From NCBI GenBank assembly GCA_029168955.1, contig JAPDOI010000374.1, forward strand, positions 558,001 through 622,000: a stretch of DNA of 64,000 nucleotides, in the 5' to 3' direction. Numbering within the stretch: the stretch's first letter is position 1; each line of letters starts with the position of its first letter. A model generated the notes under the pieces. That model ran no database searches. It saw nothing but the letters and a program-made list of their open reading frames with translations, and had not been told where the DNA came from. The stretch comes from Aplectana chamaeleonis (Eukaryota > Nematoda > Chromadorea > Rhabditida > Cosmocercidae). Of the stretch, positions 54,683 to 64,000 are shown piece after piece. Made by a program: the position numbers and the translations under genes.

Positions 54683-55185
54683 TTAAAGGCAGTGTTCACG
54701 ATGATTTTCGTTCCCGAATTTTTCACATAAAACAATGCGTTGGCAACCAAGTGTTACCGAAATTACGAAGAAACGGCGAGAAACGCATTATAACGTCGTA
54801 TTTCAGTGACATTATTCTCTGGCCTGGATTAGTTGTCCGACTGGATGAACATGTTACCGATAGTTGTCACGTGGGGGGAGGGGGAAGAGTGGGGCTAATC
54901 AAGAATGGAAAAAATGTTATAGGCATAACAGTATTAGTTAGGGTCCGAAGGAAAGAGCGGAGCAACAGAAAGTAGAAAATTGCAAAAGACGGGTCCACAA
55001 AAGATTTCATTGTCACAACGAACAGTTCCAGTGAGAGTAAAAAGGTGAGGTGAGAGTAAGGGATTTGGTGTCCTTCTTGGGCGTTTTTCAATATTTCTTC
55101 GTCATTTCACTTCTACTCGGAGGCCAAACAATCGATTTAACGATTAATCTCGAAATCGAAGATTATCGTGAACACTGCCTTTTAA
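54683..55185. repeat. TTAA MITE, family 2, complete copy
   Basis: 503 bp, TTAAAGGCAGTGTTCACGAT to TCGTGAACACTGCCTTTTAA. A second terminus, TTAAGGCATTGTTCATGAT, starts at 55182 and shares its TTAA, so two elements abut. Confidence 0.85.
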
Positions 55186-55635
55186 GGCATTGTTCATGAT
55201 AAATTTCACTTCCGATATCTCCACGGTTTACGGAAGGTCTGGTGCCCTATATAGCAAGGCATGATTAAAAACGACACGAAAGACGCGTTTTTGAGCCAAA
55301 ATAGGCCCCCTCTTGTTTACGTTGATTTTTGAGCGTGGAGGAATTGACCGCTAGAACGATGATACTTATCAGTGCAATGAAGGGATCAGCTCACTTATCA
55401 GCACTTTCTTCACTTGATCATTCCTGTAATCTGAGTCTTCATTTGTTGATTCCGTGACGGCGGATCTGGGGCACGAGGCGTGTCTGGGGCACCAAAACGT
55501 TTGTTTGCAGCCGCTATTTTGCCGCTCCTGGCTCGTTTTCTACCCTTCTTTCGACACTGGGAGCCTAGGATCCTTCTCGCCTATCATTTCACTGTGGAAA
55601 GTCAACTAGGATGATCATCGTGAACGCTAGAGAGT
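55186..55635. other. No gene recognised
   Basis: Begins with a TTAAGGCATTGTTCATGAT MITE end whose partner was not found. Confidence 0.35.
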
Positions 55636-55815
55636 ATGATAGAGTTTTTAGCTGAGGTATTTTCTCAATTTCAATGTGATATACTGTTAATTGGAGATTT
55701 CAACTTCCCGCTCATTGATTGGACAAACAGGTATCAACGAGGCGGTGGTGGGTCACACTCGTCTAGATTGTTTCTGCGTTTCGCACTATCTCATGGACTC
55801 ACGCAATGGTACAGG
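55636..55815 (+). pseudogene. CR1 endonuclease fragment
   Basis: It reads CDILLIGDFNFPLIDWTN and FALSHGLTQ, the GDFN endonuclease motif of CR1-type ORF2. It breaks off at the inverted-repeat element beginning near 55816 and probably resumes near 63610. Confidence 0.8.
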
Positions 55816-55878
55816 GAGAGGACGGAGTACGGGGTGGCGTCGGCGCCAACCGGCTGGCAGCAATGAGCGCTCTCGGGG

Positions 55879-56046
55879 TGGTGGCCATCGTGTATCAACA
55901 CCCTTGAGGAGGCGGGAGAAACGGGGGAGGAGCGAGGTTCCTGATTGGACGCAATACGGGGCTAGCCGTGTTGCGTCCAATCAGGAACCTCGCTCCTCCC
56001 CTGTTTCTCCCGCCTCCTCGGGGGTGTTGATACACGATGGCCACCA
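55879..56046. repeat. Palindrome with 79-bp arms
   Basis: Arms 55879-55957 and 55967-56046 are nearly perfect complements around a 9-bp loop (GGTGGCCATCGTGTATCAAC at the outer left). It lies inside the inverted-repeat element. Confidence 0.9.
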
Positions 56047-57293
56047 CCCGCGCTCTCGGCCGAGTCGCCCCGACAGCGAGATCGATGGCTCGCTCGCCCG
56101 TTAATTGGCGATCGGAGGAGACCACGCACCAGGGCTGTGCGTAATTACGAATTACGGTTTACGATTTAAGAATTACGGGCGTTTTTGGCAAATTTTTTAC
56201 GATTTACGATTTACGAAATTTGGGATCAAAATCGTAACGAATCGTAACAAATCGTAATAAAACGTGAAAACGCGGGTAAATGAGCAATGCAAATCTGCGG
56301 TCTAGTACAAATATAATTTTAACACTTTCAATACAACACAACTGCAACATTTTTTTAAATTCAACACACTCCTAATATTTGATTACTCTTGAAATTTTCA
56401 ATTTTCGGTGAACCCGTACCCTTGCATGCCGGGCCGGTCGAAGTCAGCAGTAGGTCATTCATGGAGAACTACAATTGTTGATAACGAGCTTCAGGTATGA
56501 CCAATCGCTCCGCTCCCCTTCTCACTCTGACTGACCCAAACGTACTATTTGGTTCCAACCTTTTCTTGCCCCAAGCCGAGCGAGGTCGGTAGCTTCACAG
56601 CTATTTACTTCCATGGAATGCTCTTGTCACATGATGAACACCAGAGACGCAAACCTTTGATGGAGCTGCAGTCTATATCGGACCAAAATTTCGGTCCGCA
56701 GTTGCAGACAACCGTTGTTGCAACACGTACTGCAAACAGAATCATGCTGTGACCGCGAGGTCCTGACATGATTGATATTCGTCTCAGCCCCACTATCTTC
56801 TAGCTCTCTGTAAACTTCTAAAGCAAAATCAACGAGTACCTGATTGATTTGAAAAGCTATTTCGATAACAAGATGCTTAGGGTCTCACCCGCCAAGTCTT
56901 CAGTATCAGTTTTCACAACGGACCAGGGCTGGGCACGCGTCCCGGTTAACCTTAGGGGGGTGCGTATTGGACGTCGCAGAGAGGGCAAAGGGGGGTGCCT
57001 AAACTGGACACCAAAAAAAAGCGAAGTGCATGTTCTGTCAAATTTCAGGAGCAAAATAATACACGATTCTCTTCTGGTTTGTCATATCTTCTTCTCCGCT
57101 TTTTGAGACAAACACTTACAGAATTAAAACTATTGATAGATAGAAAGCGGGGACCAGTTGGGATGAAAAGTTGCACACATATGTAATTTCTTGCAGCGCG
57201 TCGAATAGTGTACAGCTCATACCTCTGTTGACGGTATGAATAGGTGATCTCATTGTAGGGCATCCGGGCGGGAAGAGATCAAAGCAAAATCCT

Positions 57294-57314
57294 GGTGAGC
57301 GCTTCGCGCTCACC
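57294..57314. repeat. Hairpin with 9-bp stem and TTC loop
   Basis: Complementary-strand version of the hairpin at 44494-44514, preceded by AAAGCAAAATCCT. Confidence 0.75.
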
Positions 57315-58954
57315 ACAATATGCAGTTTGTTTTCGCAATAATTCATAGGTGTTGTCGAAGCTTCTCATCAACAACTCTGTGAATTGAAGATCATATATAA
57401 TGTGTTTGATTGTTTCGATCAAGGAATAAACACTACTCTGTTATCTAGTAACAAGTAAGGATTGATGTGGTGTCATGTTTCTTTGGTGTAACGTTCAGTG
57501 ATTACGCTTGTGGTTACCGAATAGAAGCGAAGATACAAAGACAGCCCTCAGACGCGCTATCGTTCACATTCAGAAAAGGATTAGTGAACTGCTGTATTAG
57601 GGCAGACTAAAAATACTGATACCACGGTCAATGTAAAAACTAGCCAACGGAATTTCGTCCATGAAAATAACTTACGAAGAGAGCCGACTGTAAAAATTGA
57701 AGACTGCAAGTTCCAGTGAAAGAAGCAAATAATCGTATCTTCCTACTTGAGAAGTACCCAGTACATTAAAACCCGAATTTTATCCAGCTTGAATGCCGCA
57801 ATCCCTTCTCAGGCCGGTGTAGTACCAGAAAATTACCAGAAATTTCCCAGTGATCAGTGGTAAATGTGCAATTACCACCCGATTACGGACATTTTACCAG
57901 AGAATTTACCACAATCTCTGATGTTGACAAATTCTGCCAGATTACGAGAGAGTTACCACTAAATTTCTCCTTAATTTTTCGGACTCCTCCCGTAATCCGT
58001 CAGAAAAATGATGATTTCTGACAGACTACGAAATACGGCTTCGGCATCCGAATCGGCAGTTTTGAGGTCAGTAAGAATGAGGTTTTAAGATCAAAACCTT
58101 TTCGGGACTCAGAAAGAGTGGTGAGGCGTGGTTAATACTCCAGGAAACTTCATAGCAAAACGGTCGAGGATTACGCCGGAACGCGGATGTGATCCATGTG
58201 GCGCGCATTGCGCCCGACTTAAAGGCACAGTAATCCTTCATACATGATTTTTTGTTGAGATTTTGAAGTAATTGTGTGGTGGAACCCTCCTGTGTAATAC
58301 ATGCAAAATAGATATAAGATCTAAATTCCTCCAAATGAGCGAGATATAAGCGACCCGGGCCCAATTCTCTTCAGTCACCGCCACGGACCACGCCCCTTTT
58401 ACACGAACTATTGTAGATTTTTCCTAATGTCTTTATTCGTGAAATAATAGATTATTACGGACCCGAGGACAATATTCAGCCTTAGGCCGGGTTTATACTT
58501 CCACCGCGGAGCAACGCGGCGGCTTACACTGACATTGAATCGACGCGCGACGTAATAGTGATTGATACTCAGTAATATCAAATGATCGCGTCGCACCCTA
58601 TTGAAAGTGTCAACCCAGGTATACATCGTCGCACCTATAGGAGTGATATCTGATGGCTGAATTGAGATGCATTCGCACAAGCAACACCTTTTAGGATCCA
58701 TGGTCAGCTGTCACTCATAGGCCCAGATAACCACTAGATCCATTGCTGAATCTTGGTAGATGAATTCAATAGATGAATCTTGGTTGCTCACCCCATGAAT
58801 TCAGGGGGCTCAGGTACTCAGGGCCCCACATTTCGAGAGTGCCGGCCAGCGGCGAACCATGCTGCATGCGACGCACACGCAGCGCGGATATTGACCACAA
58901 AACACGCCACGCCATCTTCAATTCGGCCGGTTGGAAAGACAATTTATAATGATC

Positions 58955-59205
58955 ACGATTGATCACGTCGTAACGTGCTTATCACGTGCACAGCCGGTAT
59001 AAAAGGTGCCTCATCTCACTAGAGTACTCATTCGGCATTCTGATGCCGGCCCTGGAAGGTGACTTCGAATCACTCTCCGGAGGCCAGCACATTTTTGACT
59101 GCTGAGGGGATAGGGGTATCCCCAAGGCTGGGGGGGGGGGGGGGGGGAGGGGCGGCTTTCGCCGCGATCTGCGGGGAGGGTGGTTCTTCACCGCAGACTG
59201 CGGCG
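58955..59205 (+). repeat. Repeat with TATA box and structured leader, copy 2
   Basis: Partner of 5795-6024 with the same CACGTG, TATAAAA, TCATTCGGCATTCTGATGCC and ATTTTTGAC order. A G run of about 19 at 59131-59149. Confidence 0.5.
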
Positions 59206-59419
59206 GACAGCGTAATCTGGCAGAATTTTCCGTACTATCCCGACCAGATTACGGGAAAATTCTGACAGATTTCGGAAAAAATCTGCCAGAAAACGGGAAA
59301 AATCTGCCAGAAAACGGTAAAATTACCACCAGAGGAGGGCAAAATCGTTCCGTAATCTGGCAGAGTTTTCCCGTGATCTGTCAGAATTTTCCCGTAATGC
59401 TCCGGCCCGAGTTAGAGAG

Positions 59420-60205
59420 TGGGCTCGCCGTGCGATATGGTGTTTGTCCGCAGCTACACAGCGCACACTGTAGTGGACGCGCGCACGATATTAATTAAAA
59501 ATAAGTTTTATTGCAGAACGGGGAAGAGAAAAGGATCGAAAGTGGAGTAAATGGAAGAAGGCAGAAATAGGATGCTTTCAATGTAACCATCTCAGAAATT
59601 TAATGTAAATAAACTAAATTGGAGCAGGGTGAATTTTTCGGACTTGACAAGGTTCATTCAAATGAACTTTGTAGATTAAAAACACCATTTAACATGAGAA
59701 CTAAGAGCATTGAGGGAAAGAGGAGAATCGGGCAAACATTTTAGTAACGAAAGCTTTGATATTCAATGTGATTTAAGGACCTTAAAACTCGTCCCGGTTT
59801 TGCCCCGGTTTTCGGGGTAAAACCGGGACGAGATTTAAGGTCCTTAAATCACATTAAAAAACGATCTTGTTGAAGCTAAATTGTTTGCCATATTCTCCTC
59901 TTTCCCACAATGTCCTTTGCTCGCATGTTTAATGCGACTTTTGATCAACTAGGTTCGTTTGAATTAAACTTGTCACGGCTAAATACTTACCCCTGCTCCA
60001 ACTTTGTTTGTTTACATTACATTTCTAAAATGGGTACATCCAGCATTGACAATTTTCATCATCTTCTATTTCCTTCGGTTTCAATCGTTTTCTCTTCCCC
60101 GTTCTGTAATAAAATACATTTTTTTATTAATATTGTGTGCGCGTCCACTCCCGTGTACGCTGTGTAGCTGCGTACACACACCAGATCGCACGGCGAGCCG
60201 GGTTT
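59420..60205. repeat. Foldback element with a near-perfect hairpin core
   Basis: Outer arms (GTGGGCTCGCCGTGCGAT and its complement) pair along about 390 bp with mismatches. The central 59771-59856 is a nearly perfect 41-bp-arm hairpin (GATTTAAGGACCTTAAA side). Confidence 0.85.
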
Positions 60206-60738
60206 CTAAGGGATTGCGGCATTCTACGTGGGTAAAAATCGGGTTTTCCACTCCCTACGCATCTCATCAATCCCTAAATGGTTCCACAACACAAAATAAA
60301 TCTGAAAATTTCTTCATCAGAACGATCCAACACGGATGAATCCTTCACACATAGGTTCATGAAAACATTCGATAGAAAATATTAATTACTGCAATAAAAG
60401 TAGCTCTGTTGTTGTTTGTAATTGCTGAATTGTAATGAATAAAAAAATGTTTTATCTTTTGTCACAACCTACCTTCTTATTAAAAATTTTCTTCATAAGA
60501 TTGTTTGGAAGTTTAAAAATTACTTTACCTTTTTTGTTGACATTTTCGGAATTTTCTTTATTCAGTGCTTTTTTCATACTCTGGTTTATCAAAATAAAGA
60601 AGTCAAGATCATGGCTGTTGTGCTCGACTTCTCGGAAAACAGCCGATTTCGATTTTCCATAGGGGGGTGCCTGAAAATTACCGAGCTAAGGGGAGTGCAT
60701 ATTCAAAATCGCCATGCCGGGGCGTGTGCCCAGCCCTG

Positions 60739-61617
60739 CAACGGACCCCAAAGAGCACAGCGCCCATCCCGATGTTAGCTGGGGTGGAGATCGCCTGCCT
60801 GCTGCTCGCTTCGTCAAACTACTCGGCCTTATACTCGATCCGTCGCTGAAGTTTCACAAGAACACCGAGCAAAAGCAAGCAGTTGTAAAAGCTAAACTCA
60901 ATGTGCTGAGGGCGCTCGGAGGTACATCATGGGGCAGCAGTAAGGAAACTATTCTGACCACGTATAAGGCTATACTGCAGCCCGCCCTGGAGTATGCGGC
61001 ACCGGTTTGGAAGCACTTAGTGTCGGACTCATCCTGGACAAAGATGCAGCGTGTACAAAACGCTGCTCTTCGAAACGCCACCGGGTGCGCTACGACTCCG
61101 CCGATCTAGCATTTACACGCCGAGACACGGTTTCTACCAGTAAAGGAGCACTGTCAGCTCAAGGCCCAGCAGCTGTATATTAACAGCGTTAAGCAGCCCA
61201 TCCACCCATCTTGGAGAGTACTTGAGCTTGACAAAGAGAACGCCTCCGTCTGTTGCGCGAGGAGCACAACCAGTTCGTTCGAGGGTATATGGAAAGAGCG
61301 GCTGTTAATCCTATTCTACTGTGCCGCATCAAGTTTCTGAGTCTGAGTCTCAGCTTAGTAGACGTGCCAGATGCACTCTAGCCTCGTTGCGCTGTGGGCA
61401 ATCGACGTTCCTGAAGTCCTACGTGAACAGGATTGACAGTAGCACTCCCGACGTTTGCCCGGACTGTGGTGGTCCTGGCCACAATACCCTATACATTCAA
61501 CTGTCCAAAAAATCCCACAACATTGACTACGATAGACCTTTGGACGATTCCGACGCTGCTCGCCCTGTTTCTGTACCTATATCAACTACCCTCTTCGCGG
61601 CTGCAAAGAAGAAGAAG
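60739..61617 (+). pseudogene. Non-LTR RT C-terminus and zinc motif
   Basis: It reads LLGLILDPSLKFHKNT, TYKAILQPALEYAAPVW, VQNAALRNATG, then after frame breaks RRARCTLASLRCGQS and CPDCGGPGHNTLYIQL. The final His and Cys of the zinc motif are degraded here compared with 33020. Confidence 0.85.
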
Positions 61618-62916
61618 AAAGCGGTCGTCTGCAACTGCGGACAGCAACTCCATTCCGATATAATTAGACAGTAAATATGGGGCTCGGCTGTAAGAGCCTG
61701 GCTGGCTCATGGAGCAAATAAAGATTGGAACCCAATATACACTTCATTGCAGAATTTCGCGGAGATTTCAAAAACAACCTTTCCCACGCATTCGTATTTA
61801 GCGGTTAAAAAGATACAAGCAAAAAAGTGGAACTTCGTGAATTCAAATCTGCCGGAGAATCGGGAAAATATCGTTCTGACCTGAAAAATTATTCGACGAA
61901 CATTTTTACGGGGACCCCCAAAATAACCTTTGATGTCTATCTCCAGAGGCTACGAGAGGAGAGGTGGTAATTTCAAAATTTGGTTTGGAACATTTCTAAG
62001 AAATTATGGCTGCAGAGTCTCCTACTTTTACAAAGAAGTTTTCAAATAATTTAATAATGAGGAGCAAATTCTGAACGCAAAAGAAAAGAAGATGAAGAAC
62101 CTAGTTTTCGAAAGCACAGATCTTGAGGGAGCCCTCACCATTTCGCATTTCAGAATCCTAATCAACCTTCACCACTCAGACAGCCGTCTCCACCCCAACA
62201 AACTTACGCTTATGTGGAGGAACGGCTATAACTCCGTTCAGAGCAACGCTTCACAAATATAGAGAGCAGACTCATTTTCTGCGTCAAGAAGTGGTTTTGT
62301 AAATGTATATCGCTTTGAAATGGCCACCTTATCCAAGCATATTTCCTTAAGAGGTTAAGGCTAAAACTATCCAACCGTAAATTTTTTCCCATCACAGTGT
62401 TGCCCTCCTTGGCTTTAACTGAACTATGTTTGGTACAGCGATGATTCCCTATGCTTTCGTATTCAAAAGTTGGCCGAAACCTGGCACAGGTGTGCTACTT
62501 AAATAAACCTAGAGTTTCCATTTTGTCCATCAAAGTCGTTCCTATCCCACGTATGTGTACTGATTATTTATTCAAGTGCTGCTCAAAAAATGTCACTTTG
62601 AAACCGAACCTCCAACCTTCTTCGATATGGAAACACCTCAACACTGAAATGCTACGGTGTTTCCACATCGAATGAGGTTTGGGTCATGTGTGGGCTTATT
62701 ACTCATTATCAGTTACGATTTACGAATTACGAGGAATTTCAAAAATTACGATTTACGATTTACGAAATTACAAAATTTAGTTACGCACAGCCCTGTCCGC
62801 ACACAAGATCAGGGCCTGTGAGTGGAACTCAATCGTTTTTTTTTCAAACAAATAGGGTGACGATTTCTTATATTAAAGCAAATAGCCCCCGAGTTTTTTG
62901 AGGGGTTCATGTACTT

Positions 62917-63368
62917 TCTAGGGAGGTCACAATCTCCGAATTTTCGAGGTATTGGAACTCCGGGTGGGCGAAATTCTGACATGAGTGCGAAGTTTTCTCC
63001 GATTTTTTCGAGGGGTTGGAACCCCGGGTGGGCGAGATTCTGACATGAGTGCGAAGTTTTCTCCGATTTTCTCAAGGGGTTGAAACCCGGGTGGGCGAAA
63101 TTTTGACATGAGTGCGAAGTTTTCTCCGATTTTTTCAAGGAGTTGAAACCCGGGTAGGCGAAATTTTGACATGAGTGCGAAGTTTTCTCCGATTTTTTCA
63201 AGGGGTTGAAACCCGGGTAGGCGAAATTTTGACATGAGTGCGAAGTTTTCTCCGATTTTTTCAAGGGGTTGAAACCCGGGTGGGCGAAATTTTGACATGA
63301 GTGCGAAGTTTTCTCCGATTTTTTCAAGAGGTTGGAACCCCGGGTGGGCGAAATTCTGACATGAGTGC
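62917..63368. repeat. 63-bp tandem repeat
   Basis: Seven units of 63-64 bp, each with GACATGAGTGCGAAGTTTTC and ACCCGGGTGGGCGAAAT. The two long minus-strand frames (172 and 147 codons) arise because the unit length is a multiple of three; not counted as genes. Confidence 0.92.
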
Positions 63369-63610
63369 AAATATTTCTACTCTTTTGCGGACTACTGGAG
63401 CTCTAATACTAGTACTATATACACTCATATTATTCACAATGATCCATTTGCTTTAGTAGGCCACGCACAGACTCTGATCTTACGTGCGTGATCTCCATCG
63501 ATCGCCAATCAACGAGCGAGGGAGCCATCGATCTCGCTGTTGGGGCGACTCGGCCGAGATCGGTCACTGCTGCCACCCCGTACTCCGTCCTCCCCCAGCT
63601 CCCTCAAGCC

Positions 63611-64000
63611 TTACAGTACTGCCACCATTCAGCACGTCAGATCACAACATGATTGAATTTGATATTACCGGGCATGGTGTTCCTAAACACAGGTCAAAAA
63701 ATTATTCCCATAATTTCATCAAAGGAGACTACGAAAACATAAATCGAAAATTATGCCAAATCGATTGGACGAGCCTGCCTGATCCCTCCGGATCAGTTGA
63801 CTCATGTTATGCCAGATTTCTATCGATCTGCTATGATCTTATAGACCAATATGTTCCGCCTTTCAAACCAGCACCCCGCACGAGATGTTTCCGCGTAAGC
63901 TCAAGCTGCTCAGAGCTCGAGTAAACCATTGCTACACAAATATGCATAGGTACGGGTCACACAGATACCGAAAATACGCTCGGAAGCTCAAACGAGAATT
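63611..64000 (+). pseudogene. CR1 ORF2, region between endonuclease and RT, runs off window
   Basis: It reads LPPFSTSDHNMIEFDI (the SDHN endonuclease end), GDYENINRKLCQIDW, RFLSICYDLIDQYVPPF, then after a frameshift near 63890 KLKLLRARVNHCYTNMHRYG. Same strand and correct order relative to the fragment at 55636, so probably one CR1 copy split by the nested elements. Confidence 0.8.

Larger units (their letters stand above)
57768..60247. mobile_element. TIR element D inside element C
   Basis: Inverted ends of about 50 bp: AAAACCCGAATTTTATCCAG then GAATGCCGCAATCCCTT at 57791; the complement ends at 60247. The interior has degenerate repeats of the TCTGCCAGAAAACGG type (57810-58060, 59210-59400), a MITE remnant at 58214-58400, the promoter-like repeat and the foldback at 59420. 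Confidence 0.72.
56924..60738. mobile_element. hAT-like element C (3.8 kb)
   Basis: The ends CAGGGCTGGGCACGCGTCCC (56924) and, inverted, CAGGGCTGGGCACACGCCCC (60738) are flanked by perfect 8-bp CAACGGAC (56916-56923 and 60739-60746). It interrupts the non-LTR ORF. No transposase seen. Confidence 0.9.
56825..61617 (+). mobile_element. Non-LTR retrotransposon in element B, split by element C
   Basis: The 5' part ends SPAKSSVSVFTTD at 56923 and resumes DPKEHSAHPDVSWGGDRLPA at 60739, in frame once one copy of the 8-bp duplication is discounted. The tail is a GAA microsatellite (61606-61620). Element A has the uninterrupted site at 34380-34394; the duplication is about AAAGC. Confidence 0.85.
56130..62795. 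mobile_element. hAT-like element B (6.7 kb, inverted relative of A)
   Basis: CAGGGCTGTGCGTAATTACG at 56130 corresponds to the right end of A; the other end at 62795 corresponds to the left end of A. The flanks CCACGCAC and TCCGCACA are a poor 8-bp duplication, suggesting age. B lacks the insertions that interrupt A at 32864, 34823 and 42502, but has its own at 56825. Confidence 0.8.
55816..63610. mobile_element. Inverted-repeat element splitting CR1, itself split by element B
   Basis: The left part (55816-56129) and right part (about 63460-63610) share the inverted end GGAGGACGGAGTACGGGGTG. Its ATCGATGG...CACGCAC portion is repeated on both sides of element B. The sequence after B (GCACACAAGATCAG) continues the order seen at 63460-63480. 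Confidence 0.55.

Noticed and set aside
62809..63370. Two overlapping minus-strand ORFs of 172 and 147 codons
   Set aside because: Both result from the 63-bp tandem unit; neither has splice or start evidence.

Overview
The window looks like a repeat-rich nematode nuclear genome, most likely a strongylid (hookworm-type) parasite. Reasons: the main retrotransposon is an RTE-clade element of the type common in strongylids; a 20/22 match to the nematode spliced leader SL1 lies at 977-998; host introns are often only 55-64 bp; and there are no bacterial-style genes, operons, rRNA or convincing tRNA genes.

Only one host gene is recognisable. It is a minus-strand BTB-BACK-Kelch (KLHL18-like) gene whose exons are scattered from 52652 down to 11074. 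BTB exons lie at 52.6 and 48.4-48.6 kb, BACK exons at 30.2-30.6 and 24.6-24.9 kb, and Kelch blades at 11.4-12.3 kb. A short last exon and an AATAAA signal lie near 11.0-11.1 kb. Splice phases agree at almost every junction, but at least one Kelch exon between 12.3 and 24.6 kb was not found. Introns alternate between about 60 bp and 4-18 kb, and the large ones are packed with transposons.

Region by region: 1-11 kb holds TTAA-flanked MITEs, an SL1-like stem-loop inside an inverted repeat, a complete but dead mariner, a CR1 3' fragment nested in a MITE, and an RTE fragment. 11-31 kb is the 3' half of the KLHL gene with foldback elements, ATGT microsatellites and a dead RTE copy. 32.2-47.9 kb is one 15.6 kb hAT-like element (element A) in the largest KLHL intron. 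It holds a non-LTR fragment, a 42-bp minisatellite of about 31 units each with a CRE-like octamer, a nearly intact RTE, and a 5.2 kb TTAA-flanked element. 48-54 kb carries the BTB exons, tRNA-like SINEs and a non-LTR fragment. 55.6-64 kb is a stack of nested elements up to seven deep: CR1, inverted-repeat element, hAT-like B, non-LTR, hAT-like C, TIR element D, foldback.

Elements A and B are the same family in opposite orientation. B keeps several insertion sites empty that are filled in A and the reverse, so insertion boundaries and target duplications can be read directly. All boundaries and homologies were judged by eye without alignment software.
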